From assembly GCF_011386835.1 (NCBI RefSeq), contig NC_088809.1:20427567-20491566 (forward strand): DNA of 64,000 bases. The letters are read 5' to 3'. How positions within the stretch are numbered: the stretch's first letter is position 1; each line of letters begins with the position of its first letter. This document shows positions 35,533 through 47,670 of this stretch, one piece after another. A program made the position numbers and the translations under genes. A model generated the notes under the pieces. That model made no database searches and was not told the origin of the DNA. It saw only the letters and a program-made list of their open reading frames with translations. Source of the stretch: Chrysemys picta bellii. Lineage: Eukaryota; Chordata; Testudines; Emydidae.

Positions 35533-35714
35533 GCAGTGCTGGGCTCCCTAGCACTGAAGAGAATCTCTGCAAAATCTGCATGGACTCACCAATCGACTGT
35601 GTCCTGTTAGAATGTGGCCACATGGTCACCTGCACCAAGTGTGGAAAGCGTATGAGTGAGTGTCCCATATGCAGGCAGTATGTGATCAGAGCTGTCCATG
35701 TATTTAAGTCCTGA
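35533..35714 (+). CDS. RFFL: RFFL terminal coding exon (C3HC4 RING finger and stop)
   Basis: The last coding exon carries the catalytic RING finger that recruits the E2 enzyme. Zinc ligands are C315, C318, C330, H332, C336, C339, C346 and C349 in a standard C3HC4 spacing, and the protein ends ...RAVHVFKS before TGA at 35712. Two AG acceptors 9 nt apart (35522-35523 and 35531-35532) both keep the frame. The downstream one gives 362 residues and fits the family length of about 363, so I chose it; the upstream one would add three residues (365). All six exons join without a frameshift. Confidence 0.95.
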
Positions 35715-38700
35715 GTGAGCAGGAGGAAGACCAGTGTTGCCTTAAAGCCTCATTTGCTGTTAGAGATGGTCAGAATCTCTACAGGTAGGTCAGAGACTGG
35801 CACGTAGGACCTCACAAGAAACCCGAAGTTCATAGGCGAGATGAGGAAAGGAGAAAGCTTGGGGAATTGTTCTGATTGGAGCTATTGATGGCTGTGCCCT
35901 TCACACCACAGTGCTTTACCCTGCAGTGCCTAGACTCCGGGAGCCCGCTGTCACCAGCAGACACAGAAATAATTAACAGCTTGCATTCTGGGCTAGCTTG
36001 ATCAACTGCTGATGGGGGGCAAATCATCACTCGGCTTTCCAAAACTAACACCAGATTCTGAGGCGTATTTCCTCCACAATAATAAATAAGGTGGACTGCG
36101 GTTTTGGCACGACCTTTTCTTTTGTTTTGCTGCTACTGAATTCTCCCCTTCTGGTTCCCTCTTTAATTTGCTCTGTTCCAGGCCACACCTCCACTGATGC
36201 TTTTATTTTCAGGGAACAAAATCTTATTGGGCTGGTTCCCTCTCCCTACGCACTTTTTTTTTTTTTTTGGAATGTGTAACTTTATTTTTATCTCTAGTTC
36301 CTTATGCTTGCAGGCCAGGCTGAACTTTTCTCCTCTCTGTTGCCTTTAGCTTTTTCATATTCAGAATTAATTTCTAAGCCTAGCCCTGTAAGGTCATGGT
36401 GAAACATTCACTATTGCTACACATTAATATGAAAAGGAAGCAGGACTTCATACTGTTAAAGATACATTCTTTCCCTTTGAAAGATAAGAGGCAGTGAAGT
36501 GGCTTAGGACATAGAGCCTCCGCTTGACGCTTACCCAGCATAGGCAGTGTTTATCTCCCTCCCTCCTACAATTTGCCGTTCCTTGGGTTATTCTTTGTTA
36601 TAACATCACAGGATGGTGTGTCGCCTGCCGGGTACGCAAGCAATCCCTGTAGAACTGAACTGGCTGTAGAGTCAACCTCCTCCGGTGACTAACACGTTGG
36701 GACCCTGAGGCACTAGTCCCTTACAATGCATTGCTTTGCTTGAACGCTAGTGGGAAAAACACTATGGCCGTAGTAGTGTGATTTTTGGTCTAGCGCTGCC
36801 TACGCTCCTAAAAAGGAGTGGTGAGACATTTCAATTGTGAAGCCCTGAGTGGTGTATTCTTATGACCTCCTAAGGCCTAGAGATGAAGCTGTCAAAAAGA
36901 GAGCGAGACTGAAGTTTGGAGGAAAGTGTAGGATGACTTTTTCCACTGTGAATCTCTACAGCTGGGTGGTGTATTTTCAGTCTCATTTCTTGCTGTCTGC
37001 TGATTTGTCTTATGATTTGAGGAAGATTGTGATGATCAGTCCCCAGCCTTCCTTTTTCCGCCAGTTTACCAATTCACCGTTCCACAGTCCTGCTGTGTTG
37101 CCAAATATGCAAAGATTGTTTGCTGAAGAGCACAAGATAACTTCTCCATTTTCCTTTTATGGGGATGAGGCTATAGATTCACCCTTACAAAGAATTCTAC
37201 AAGGTAGACAGGGGCCATCAATCACAAGCCGTTCATGACATCTGTGGTTTAGAAAGTCTCAGTGGAGCTACTGCATTGTTTTTTCCCTCTATGGAGTGTT
37301 AAAAAAAGTGATCTGACAAGGTATCCTGGAAAGACTCCATTCTGAACTGCCAGAAAAAGAATCAATTTCAAAATCATCCTATTATGCCTTAACTAAGACT
37401 TTTTTCAGCTAAATTATGGTTACACTCGTGTCTTATCTTATCCCAAAAGGCTACTGGAGCCATTTAAGGCTTAACATTTGCTTCAGATTGTTTTTCACAG
37501 ATAGCTGTGGGCCTTACCTGAGTTCTTCTTTCATTATTATAGGAGGTGCCTGGGTATTCAGAGTGAGTGAGTGTGTGTGCATACATGGTATGGTATTGGG
37601 CCAGGCGGAGTAGCTCTAGGCAACAATTTCTATTTGTCTGCTCTAATACGAGTGGACATTCCTAAGCTCTGCCGCACTAGAGATGTATGTAAAGAAGCAG
37701 CCTCTATTGCTGTATCTATCACACTTGTGGGAACAGCTGGTAATCTAAAGTAACTGCAAATGTATAATCTTTGCAACTATTTAACAGTGCTGTATGACAG
37801 TAGTAATGCCTCTGCTGCAAGAAATGCATGGGGCGGGTGAGAGGACCTTTCCTTTGGAAGAGAGTAAACCATTCCTAGGAGCTGATAAAGTATCATTCAC
37901 GTATAGATATTTAAAGGAAGCTTTACCTCTGCATGGTGGTCTGCAGCACCTGGACAGTAGAGAGGGCCTTTTAGTGGGGGTGATTCCTGTACAGGAAGGA
38001 CAGGAGCCTGGCCTTGCCCCTTCTTTCTGTGTTTCTCTTCATTTCATATTGAGAGCGGCTACTTCTGGCCATTCTGACATGTTTTATAATCTCTGGCTCA
38101 AGGCCTCGCATAGACCCTCTTAAACAGAGGGGTACTGACACACTCGTTGTGCCAGCAGCTAAATTGTATTCAGTTAAATACTTTTCCCATGTAAGTAATT
38201 GCTATTGAGCTGTTCAGTCATGAATGGGAAGAGGTTGTTTACATCAATCTTTACCTATGGGCTAAACTTACCAACCCCAATCTAGCATATTCACTGTGAA
38301 AAATAATGCATATACAGTAATCCCTGTTCAGCAATAACTGTAGGAGAGGGGACTTAAGTGGGGGAAAATACTTCTCCTATTCAGTGAGCAAATTCAAGGT
38401 TCTTCTGCCTCTATTTGACAGCAGAAAGACCCCACTCCAGATCAGGCTCTGCAAGGATGATTTTAAGAACAAGATGTACACAGCCTCCCCCCCCCCCCCC
38501 CCTTGCAGTTTGCCTTCCTTTTCCCATTGCAAAAATTGATTTTTTGCTGTGCGGGTGACAGAATTTATTTTAAAGTGAAACTTTAAAAGAGCCCCAGGAA
38601 ACTGGTTCATAAGCCAAAGGAATATACTGATCTGAACTAAAATGTATGAAAAGATCCAAGTGCTTTATGTACATTGTACACCTTTTGTTCAAATGTTTTG

Positions 38701-38830
38701 AAAGTTAATGTTCTACTTGAAATGGCTTCTATTAAATTCTCTAAATCCTAGTTGATAGTTAAACAACTAGTTTTGGTACAGAGTTCTGCTTTATAATTTT
38801 ATAATAAAGTGAAAATTTGATTTATCCAAC
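35715..38830 (+). other. RFFL: Probable RFFL 3' UTR
   Basis: About 3.1 kb follow the RFFL stop without a recognisable coding exon or large transposon, which fits the long 3' UTR of this gene in other vertebrates. An AATAAA at 38803-38808 followed by a T-rich stretch (38830-38855) is the best poly(A) signal. An earlier AATAAA at 36081-36086 could give a short isoform. A poly-C tract lies at 38488-38502. Short open frames here (for example 36849-37238) have no family resemblance. The end point is inferred, not observed. Confidence 0.55.
38803..38808 (+). terminator. Candidate RFFL poly(A) signal
   Basis: Canonical AATAAA, with a T/CT-rich downstream element some 25-45 bases later, as expected for a vertebrate cleavage site near 38825. 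Confidence 0.5.
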
Positions 38831-39501
38831 TAGTTCAATTTTCTGTTTCTCTCTTTTTGGGAGCAGCATAGGGAGGGGCAGAGATGTTTGATTTACTGAT
38901 GCTTCTGAAGTTTAAAAGATAAGGATAAGCATGAAACAAAATACCACTATGCTGTGTAGTATAAGAACTTGAATATAATGTAAATTCATCACCAAGCGCC
39001 TGTTCCCTATACCCAACCTGAAGCTATTCCTCAAAAGTCCAAGGAAGAAAAGATAGAGAAAGCTCAACTCTGTTTCGCTATAAAGGTTAAGAATTCTACT
39101 CAGTCACCATCACCTGCCACTGAAGTCAATAGGACTTGAGGGTGATTGGCCTTTTGCCATTTTCCTATTACACATTTGATGCAGGTGTGTGTAAATATTG
39201 ACAAGAGCCACCACCTCAGCTGCAAAGCAATTTATAACCACCATGCAAATTCCAACTACATCCTCAAGCGAGTAAGGAAATTCAAATAAAAACATACAGC
39301 AATAGGCCTCACCAACAAATGGCTTAAGTCATTTTGAGTGACTTACTACATGGACTCCAAGAAGCCTGTTGGACCAGGAAGAAACTGGTGTTTCCTTAGA
39401 ATTCCTGAGCAAGGTTAACGTGTCTTGGCCTAAGTTTATCCAATTGCTTTATGTATCCTAGAGTTGAGTGGCACATGCTCATCACAGCTGACAATCAGAT
39501 C
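38831..39501. other. RFFL-LIG3 intergenic region, part 1
   Basis: Between the two inferred poly(A) sites. No gene or named repeat seen. Confidence 0.4.
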
Positions 39502-39509
39502 CATTAGAC

Positions 39510-39731
39510 CAGGGCTTCTTAAATTAGGGGTCAGGACCCCTGAGGGTCACAAGGTTATTACATGGGGGGGTCATGAGCAGTCAGGTTCCACCCCTGCACC
39601 CCACTTTGCCTCCAGCATTTATAACAGTGTTAAGTATATAAGTGTTTTTAACTGATGGGGGGGGGGGGGTTGCACTCAAAGGCTTGCTGTGTGAAAGGGG
39701 GGGCCCCAGTACAAAAGTTTGAGAACCACTA
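39510..39731. mobile_element. hAT-type nonautonomous transposon
   Basis: Ends CAGGGCTTCTTAAA and TTTGAGAACCACTA, with a perfect 8-bp duplication CATTAGAC at 39502-39509 and 39732-39739. A poly-G run lies at about 39657-39669. Confidence 0.85.
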
Positions 39732-39739
39732 CATTAGAC

Positions 39740-40669
39740 CATCTCTAAGCTGACCTTCTGAGAGGCAGGGTGCTTAGTCCACATACAACGGAACTATACT
39801 TCAGGCAAAACTCTGAACACTGCCTCACTTGAGGTAAACAACAAATCCACGTGTGGATTAGAGTAACGTTCTAGACACCAGCAAGCCAGAGCTCTCCAGT
39901 TTATGCTAGAATGGAAAAGTCCTTAAGTTAGAGGCAATGCCTTGAAAAGCAAGTTATTACAAAATGAGCAGGGTGGGGTGAGCATCCCACCACATCTATA
40001 TGCTTCCACCATTTTCTTTATAATAGGCCTAGGAAAATCTTCAGTGAAACAAATAAATAAGGCACTATAAGGAAAATTGTAAGTGGTGCCATGAATGTGA
40101 ACCAGTCCAGTCCAAACCTTGGGTGCTGAATGGCCTTCCCTGGGCTAAAGACCTCATAACCCTGCTATACAAGATGGAGAAACCACATGGTGCCTTTACT
40201 GCTCTGCATTACAGGTGCTAGAGGTTGAGGGGAAAGCATAGAGGCTTCATGTTATCCAAGGTGGGGCAGGGGAGACTATGCATTGGCTACTTCACACACA
40301 ATGGCACTGGGAGCATGAGCATCATGCTACCACTTTAACCTGACCCAGCAGCTACACGTTTGGCTGGTCTGAGCCAACCTTGTTGTAACACTCTAGAACT
40401 ATCACAGCCGTATTGCAGCAACTTTCTAATAAAGCACTTGGACGCCAACATCCATGATTTTTTACTTTCAAAGTTATCAACCCCCCATTAAATATCCATT
40501 TATTTTTCTGCAACCCTATTTTCAAGTCTCACCCCCAGGCCATACATGAGTTGTCTATTCATAAAGTTTAGTGTCATGGAATAGTCTGCAGTATATTTAG
40601 ATGGCAAAACCTGCAAATAACTCCTTGACATTTGAACAGCAGCCAAGAGATCAGATTACCTCTACCTGG
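39740..40669. other. RFFL-LIG3 intergenic region, part 2
   Basis: No gene or named repeat seen. Confidence 0.4.
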
Positions 40670-41160
40670 CACTGATGTGATTGACTACTACCGGAATAGT
40701 CTGGTGTCCACAATTCAAGGAGGTTGAAAAACTGGAGGGGGGTTCAGAGAAGAGCCATGAGAATGGGAAAAGATTGGAAAATATTCTGGCTATTGATGGG
40801 GATCCTGGAGTCTGTGGGGCAGAACCTTCTCTTTAAGGGATGATTTGATCACAATCTCTCAGTACCTACATGAGAAACAAAAGACTTGAGATGGGGCTCT
40901 TCAATCTAGCAAACAAAAGTATAGCAAGAGTCCAGTCCCTGGAAATTGAGGTTAGACACATTCAGACTGGAACTGAGGCACAAATGTTTACAGTGAGGGT
41001 AATTAACCATTGAAACAACTTACCCAAGGCTGTGGTGGATTCTCCACTGCTGGCCCCTTTAAGACTAAATATTTTTTTCTAACACACATTAATTCAGGGA
41101 AATCCTATGCTCTGTTATATGGTCATAGTGGTCCCTTCTGGCTTTATAATCGATGAATTC
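40670..41160 (+). repeat. CR1 LINE 3' fragment
   Basis: Sense-orientation CR1 3' end: GGGTTCAGAGAAGAGCCATG, TTCAGACTGGAACTGAGGCA, GGTGGATTCTCCACTGCTGG and the terminal GGTCCCTTCTGGCTTTATAA. It lies in the convergent RFFL-LIG3 gap. Confidence 0.8.
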
Positions 41161-41549
41161 CAGAAGACCATGCACAGAATTAGCTCCTCACTAACCTTTG
41201 ACTCCAGCAGCCTGGTTGTGACAAAAGAATATCTTGGTGACACAAACCCTTAACGGAAGTTTATTTGGCCCAGTTTTAAAATGAAACACTGTCTAACTGT
41301 TTCTGGATGCTGACCTATAGCTTTGATTGTTGAAACAGGTCAGCCAGCAACAGTCTTAAAATAAACCCGAGGAGAAAATACCAAGCAGTATAAATGGCAG
41401 AGAGTTTAGACTAGCCTTCTTTTGTTTGAATTATAGTAGTGTGCAGCAAGTTCATACTGGTAATACGTCTATAGGAAGTTAGACACACTGCCAGGGTTTG
41501 TCTTCTGTTCAGATACAGAACAGCCTGAGAAGAATATCTGTCCTTAGCG

Positions 41550-41888
41550 GAAAGGAGAAGACATTGTGTAGTTTTTATTTATAAAAATACCCAAACTTTA
41601 AAACAAAATCGATGAAATCAGCACCTAGATCGAACGGATGGGTTCAAATGATGGACAGAAAGAGAACGGATTCCAATGGTGCCATCTTTAGTGAGATCTC
41701 TGAATTCATTCCAGCTGGCACTGATAAAAATCAAAGTGGTTGCTATGGGTCCTTAGAGCCCAGCTGTGAGGAACTCCAGGCATTTGACAGATCTCAGCCT
41801 CTCTTCCACCTGCCTAGTCGCTGCTGTTCCCTTAAAGAGTTCCTTCCTAGAGCACAGCAGTGTTGGGCCAGGCAGCTGCCTTGAGTTT
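41550..41888 (-). other. LIG3: Probable LIG3 3' UTR
   Basis: Sequence between the LIG3 stop codon (41889) and a minus-strand AATAAA (plus-strand TTTATT at 41574-41579). If that signal is used the 3' UTR is only about 0.33 kb. The boundary is inferred from the hexamer alone. Confidence 0.5.
41574..41579 (-). terminator. Candidate LIG3 poly(A) signal
   Basis: AATAAA on the minus strand about 310 bases after the LIG3 stop. It is the first canonical hexamer downstream. Confidence 0.5.
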
Positions 41889-42122
41889 TTAACAGGGGGC
41901 CACCAGCCTCCGTTTCCGGATACACTCCCAGATCCAGTCAGGAGAAACGCGTTTGGCTCCAGGGTTCTCATCAACATCCCCTATTACGTGTGTTGCTGAG
42001 GCAGTGTCAAACTCTTGCACAAGGTCTCCATCATACGCCACAAAGTACCGGCGGATTTTGCTGAAGTCCTCCACGGAGGGCGGTAGGTACAGCTTCACCC
42101 CTGTAAATATGTCCAGCAGCGT
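41889..42122 (-). CDS. LIG3: LIG3 terminal coding exon (BRCT domain, stop)
   Basis: This last exon encodes 77 residues and the stop. It begins [15 protein letters not shown] and ends with the diagnostic DNA ligase III-alpha C-terminus [10 protein letters not shown]. It is the BRCT domain that binds XRCC1; the conserved aromatic signature is present in SPDWIWECI and the hydrophobic core in [12 protein letters not shown]. The acceptor is GCAG (plus-strand CTG at 42123-42125), in phase 0. Its presence shows the somatic alpha-type C-terminus; I did not identify an alternative beta-type last exon. Confidence 0.96.
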   Translation of the reverse strand, partial: TLLDIFTGVKLYLPPSVEDFSKIRRYFVAYDGDLVQEFDTASATHVIGDVDENPGAKRVSPDWIWECIRKRRLVAPC

Positions 42123-45100
42123 CTGCGAATTGTGGGGAAATAGATAAAGATGATGAGGCGAAATAAGAGTGGGAAAGAGACTAAAGTGGCCTGAGTGCTT
42201 TACTAGAATAAGCGCTCTTCAGGCATGGACTCACTACGTACAGCTCTCGGTGGTCTTTGGGTGCTACTGCAACACAAATAAGGATGCAGCTTATTTAATA
42301 AAAGCTTTGGGAACAAAGACTTTCTTTTCTCAATGCTGAAAATGTTCAGTGTTGTTTCAAATGGGACCTCCAATTCAGAGGGCCTCACCCAGCAGGTGGT
42401 GAACAGGGAGCACGCTGAGGCAGCAAGATGCCCCCCAAACCCAGATGAGTAGGAAGCACAGGGCCTTACCTTCTATGCTGCCGCTGTGCAGTGTGAAAGC
42501 TGCAGCAGGACAAGACAAGTGACAACTCTCCTGCGACACGTAGTGGTGGATTTGCAGGTGGTGCTGTAGGGGTTTATAGGGCCAACCCCTTATCCCTTCT
42601 CTGTAGCAATGCCTGCTAAGAACCCAGCGGGACACCACAAGCTGACACTGTCAAACTGAACAAACGTCCTCCAGCGCCCCAATCTCAGTTCTTGGAAAGT
42701 ATTCAGCAGGTTCCAAGCACGACCCCCTCCAGTACAGAGTCCTGTGAGCTCAGAAGAGGGGGCTACAAACCAAGAGGCTCTTGTTCTAATCCCAGTTCAG
42801 AGACTGTCTTACCTTTGTAAATCCCTCACTCTTTGGGTTTAGTTAATCCATCTGCACTGGGATCTCTCACACCCAGACACACTCCTGTGAAAGTTGGATG
42901 CTGCAACTGAACTGTGCGTCCATAGCTAAGTGCCTTAGCAAGAGCTAAAGGGCCACTGCATTAGCCCCAAGTGTTACCTCTAGCTGGCTGCTCTCGGGGC
43001 CCAGTGACCAAAACAAGCGACCTCCAGCCTGCTGCCGAGATGCCCAGTGCCTTTGGCAGTCCGTGTATTTCAGTTTATCTAGTGCAGCACGGTAGCCTGA
43101 GAGTTAGCACTTGCTATTCACATCAGGAGTTGTCCAGCCGACCCAAACCCAGGGACTCTTTTCCCTGTACCTGATCCCCCCCCAGCTCGTACAGAGCCAA
43201 GCAGGGCCTTTGTCATTTCTCTCCAGGCAAAGGCCACCAAGCTCAAACCTTCCTCAAAGAGCTCGGCAGGGCCAGCACAGCCTGCTACAGGAGCCAGTGC
43301 ACTTGCTCGTTGAAGGGTTTACTGCCGATTGGCACAGCAAAGCCCAATTTTTCCAGCCCCTGTTCCTCATCTACTGTGTCATGTGACAGCTCCTTGTCCT
43401 GACCTGCGCGTTCCTGATCAGCTCTGCCAGCCTGTCCAGGCATCTCAAGGGTGGCTATGCTTTCTTGCGCACCATGCTCTCCGCATGGAACGCCTCCCCA
43501 AACTGATCCATGACGCGATCACTCCTTCTGCAGACCCACCTGGCAGTCACCCAACTAATGGGTGGGGCTGAAGATCAGTCGATTGATTTAAAACCCCCAA
43601 ACTCTACAAGCCTTTCAGGTGCCTGGGCCATGTAGCCACGTGACTTTATCCTCCCAATGATGAGTCACTTACGTAAGCTGCACAGGTACACTAATTAATG
43701 CAGAAACTGGAATGGCTCAGACTTCATCCTGTAGGACATAACGTGATCCCCAGCTGGGATCAGGACAGACACTTCCTCCCCTCTGCACCCCGACCGCTTC
43801 CACACACAGCACTGCACCAACGCCCGGGTGCAGTAACAGCCGTGCCTTCTGTCACAACATCTAGTCCAGCCTGCTGCTGGAGTCAGGACGATGGGCCCCG
43901 AGCTGCTCTGGCATGACAAGCCCCGTTATCTCAGCCAATCTGTACTCCGTGTGAAAGGAGGGGAGGAGACCGGCTCAGTCGGAGGGGCTTGCTGCTACCG
44001 TTTCTGCTTTTACATTTCACTGAACTCCGGTTCTCAGACTGGCTTACAACCAATCCAGTGGGCAACTACTGAGTCATCCCTGCTTTGCCCAGGATGGAGG
44101 GCAGAGGCGGACTGAGAATGCACACGGTGTAACGAACATCTGGAAGAGAGCCAGGCTCCTGAATGAGCCAACGTGCCTGCTCACCGCATCTACCAGACGC
44201 CTCAGTCATTTCCTGCAAACCCAGCTGCAGTGCAACACTATCAGCGGGCTCTTTCGCAACAGAAAAATCCAGTCCGTTTATTTCAGTCTTTAATGACTAG
44301 CTAACGGGCTGCTCTACGAGAGTGGCTGCAAAAGGCTCTAGCTCTCCTACATGCTGATCTGCTAGCACCTTCCTGGGTGCCCAGCTCGCCTGCTGGTTCT
44401 CTCTCCACGTCTGCTCTGCAACAATAAACAACAGCCCCTCTGAGCGGCAGGTCTGCTTGCACCGAGTCTCCTTCCTAGCCGAGACTTGGCTCTGCATGTG
44501 CCTGGGGGTACGAGGCCCCAGCCCTCCTGAGTAACTCACAGCACGTTCCCATTCACCCTTCCTAATGGCTCCTTTCCCCCCCCACCCCCCTCTCTCTTAC
44601 TGGCTTCTCCAGAAGACAATGTACCTCCTCCTAACCTGAATGGCCTATTGGCTTGGCCCAGAGATTGGATACGGTTCTGGCAGATCTTCCTCCACTGGGT
44701 GCAGTGGCCAAGAGCAGGTTGAAGCAGGAAGGCTTAAAGCACCCACCTCCACATGCCAGGCCCCACGTCCTGCAGCCTGGCAACCCTTGTTTTCCAGACA
44801 GCTGGCTGCAGCCATGCCGGGGAATATGTCCCAAAGCAACGGACTCCACTCTGCTGCTCCCCAGAGCCCACTGTACTGCGCGGAGAGCGAGCAGATCCCG
44901 CCATTCTGAGTTAGAGGAAGCGCCTCCCTTCCCTCCCGATCACTGGATCAACTTCACAGGAGGCAGCTCCGGCGCCTAATCCAGGGTGGGGGTCTGGGTC
45001 TCCCCAGCTCCTTGGCTGGATGCAAGGTGGAAAAGCTGGAAGTGAACCGATGATGGCGCCCCCACTTAGCAGTGGCATGCTCCAGGCCAACCCTTAGTCC

Positions 45101-45362
45101 TTCTCCCCAGGGCATGGCTGGCTATTGCTTGCTGCTGGTCACCGGAGAATACTACTGCTACCCAAGGTTCAGGGGAAGGTTACATCAGGCCCATAGACTC
45201 CAGTATGGCAGACACGGTAGCAGCCTAGCTTCCCCCTGCACAGCACATGGCCTCTGCTTCAGCTTTGTTCTGGAACACTCATGCGCCTTAATTTTCCCCG
45301 TCTCTTAACTGCCCTGCAGCTCCCCCACTGGTCTGAAGCCATCCCCACCCAGCCGTCGGTAC
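42123..45362. other. LIG3 last intron
   Basis: 3.2 kb between the linker exon and the BRCT exon. Open frames occur on both strands but none resembles a known domain, and I did not identify a transposon. Confidence 0.45.
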
Positions 45363-45457
45363 CTTCTTTCTGTTGTCATCCAGCTCGGCTGCTTTCCGTT
45401 TCTCCCCTCGCTTGTCCTCCGCCTTCTTCTGGGGGGATCGACCAACTGCTTTGCTGC
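45363..45457 (-). CDS. LIG3: LIG3 exon, basic linker before BRCT
   Basis: A 95-nt exon encoding a Lys/Arg/Glu-rich linker (GSKAVGRSPQKKAEDKRGEK and onward to DDNRKK) between the catalytic core and BRCT domain. It starts after CAG with two bases completing a Gly codon left by the previous exon and ends AAG followed by GTACCG, in phase 0. This linker is variable across species, so support comes from frame continuity, composition and position. Confidence 0.9.
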
Positions 45458-45856
45458 CTGTCAACAGGAATGGCCTGGATTAGTGCACTTTGCAGAGACG
45501 GGGGTGTTTTAAAGCAGGTTTGGATGCACAGATGGAGAGAGGAGAATAAGTTCCCTGCTCTAATCACTGTATCGGAGTGTTTTTATTAATTTACCAGGTT
45601 GTCTCAATACTGGGTTGTAGCACCACATTAGCCTGGCTTCCACCTCTCAGTCCCAGGGAGCCTCAGAGCCACGGCCATTCACTTGACGTTGTGAATTGCA
45701 ACGCCAAAACCACAGGCGCTCCCACCTTTGCACTGTGCGACTGACACTAACGTTAGGTACATGGTGCTGCCAGTGTTAGCTGAAGGCAAACAGAAGCCCA
45801 GCCACCAAACCCCAATCCCCAGAGGCCCTTACACTCTGTGGAGGGCACTCTCTTAC

Positions 45857-46031
45857 CTTCTTGCTTCTTGGCTTTTGCAGGTGACTTGCTTGGGGGTGTC
45901 TTAGCAATTTTGTGGGGTGTGGAAGACCTAGAATTTCCCTCATTCTCACCACTGCTGCTGGCTGTGGACCCCTCCTCCTCTGCGACAACGATACTGAAAT
46001 CGGACTTCTCCTTGGAGAGCTGGTACAGATC
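45857..46031 (-). CDS. LIG3: LIG3 exon, end of catalytic core and Ser/Lys-rich linker
   Basis: This exon begins DLYQLSKEKSDFSIVVAEEE, which matches the end of the LIG3 OB-fold domain. It runs into a low-complexity Ser/Gly then Lys/Pro-rich linker ending KAKKQE plus one base. It has 175 nt, phase 0 in and phase 1 out; the donor is G followed by GTAAGA. A plausible nuclear-localisation-like basic cluster (KSPAKAKKQE) lies at its end. Confidence 0.95.
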
Positions 46032-46669
46032 CTGTCCCGCAAGGAAACAGATACTGCCTGTTAACCACAGAAAGTTCCCTGACATCACATGTGAAATGCC
46101 CAGAGACGCAAGCGATAAACCAGGCACGCCCTAGGGATCCTCTCTCCAGCACCTGCCCTCTGAAGCCCTTTCCTCACGCTCTCCACATCCTCCACCCTCT
46201 CCTGAATTCCTAGCAGCTGCTCCACGCAAGACACTAAGAGAACAAAGGGTCATGATTAAACACCAAACGACAATGGTGAGGCCGAGAACAGCTGACTGGT
46301 GAAGGAAACCAAGAACCCATTTCAATCAGTCACGGACGGGACAGGTAAAAGGACGCGGTCAGGTTGTGCCCAGCGAGTGTGCTTCAGGCTCTTGGCAGAT
46401 TGCCATTCTGACCTTGCTGTCACACTATGATCACCCCTCCCTTACAGTCAATTCCCAGATGTCTCCCCATCCTTTATTGGACATTGGTAGAATGTGGTAA
46501 GACTGGCAGAACTCAGGGGGTGGAGGTTACCCTTTTCCAGAAAAAAGTCTTCCTCCATCATCCTGGCTGTTACAAGAGCTAATGCAATGTGTTGCCAAAT
46601 ATTTCCCAACGGTGCACAAACGCTCTAGTAACTCGTATCCGAAAGCCTCAGGAAAGCCTATTGGTGTCC

Positions 46670-46805
46670 AGTATCATTATTAATCACATTTATTATGCTA
46701 GTGCCTAAGAACCAAGCAAGAACGGGGCCCCATGGTGCTAGGTGCTGTACAAACAGAAGCACATAATCCCTGCCCCGAAGAGTTTACAATCTAAATAACC
46801 AAACT
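46670..46805. repeat. Ancient interspersed repeat in LIG3 intron
   Basis: ATGGTGCTAGGTGCTGTACA and CCCTGCCCCGAAGAGTTTAC are parts of an old amniote repeat. A second, shorter copy lies at about 11050-11100. I cannot name the family with certainty. Confidence 0.45.
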
Positions 46806-46973
46806 GATCTCAGAAGCAGAGCAAAAATGCAGCCTATCACCACAAACACCAATTCCAGCAAATGTCTTTGTACACATGATGCAATCAGAATTTGCCTGTA
46901 ACTTTATGAAGGGGTTTCCCTTCGGATTTATGTCCTTACTGTGCTACACCTGTGAATATATTACAAGTCTCAC

Positions 46974-47120
46974 CTTGAGCTGAGGGAGGTTGGTGGCCGT
47001 CTTCCAGTCTTTGTCATCTCGGATCCGGGTGCAGCGAGGGAAGCGGATGGAGATCCCATCTGCAGTGTGGGCTTCTGCTTTAGAGAACTCAGCACCTGTG
47101 ATCTCCCACACTGGGGCTTT
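46974..47120 (-). CDS. LIG3: LIG3 exon, OB-fold with ligase motif VI
   Basis: Forty-nine codons, phase 0 at both ends. It contains PVWEITGAEFS and ligase motif VI (ISIRFPRCTRIRDDKDW), the OB-fold element that contacts the ATP phosphates during enzyme adenylation. Acceptor is TCTAG, donor AAG followed by GTGAGA. It follows an exon whose donor is GC (see 48658-48659). Confidence 0.96.
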
Positions 47121-47670
47121 CTAGACCGAGAATATTGGAGATCCATCAGCAAGAAAGCCCAACATTATTTTCCTTTGTAATCCTCTCTCTTCTACGAACT
47201 GAATGCATGTCTGAGCCCCCCCCGCCCATCTCTTTCACCCCCCCCACCATCTCTTTCACGGCAACAGATCAGGCCAAACTGAGCTAAATACACACAAATT
47301 AATCCTTTGAGTGTTGCCATTAGATCTTCTACCAAACACCTACAGGCAGCCATAAATAGTAACTCTGTTGTGTTTTCAATTATATGACCAGAAGTATCAC
47401 AGATTGTGTGCACATGTGTGTCAACTTTGAGATAATAAATATAACAGATATGCATGGCACTGAAGCAGTCTGCAAAATTATGGAGTGACAGTAGATATTT
47501 AAGGTTGCAATTCAATTTTCATGAGCCCTTTAACTTAGAAAAGTTCCTTTCTGCCTGACATTTCACGTGAGGTCCCTCGCCAGGATGGATTTGTTGGGAA
47601 AAGTGAGTTTGCTGGGATCAGGTGTTTCTGAGAAACAGGATTTTTCCAGAAGTAAATGAGTCCTCTAAAG

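Noticed and set aside
36081..36086. AATAAA as the main RFFL poly(A) signal
   Set aside because: Possible for a short isoform, but it lacks a clear GT/T-rich downstream element as strong as that after 38803.
36849..37238. A 129-codon open frame downstream of RFFL
   Set aside because: It lies in the inferred 3' UTR, has no recognisable domain and no splice-site framing.
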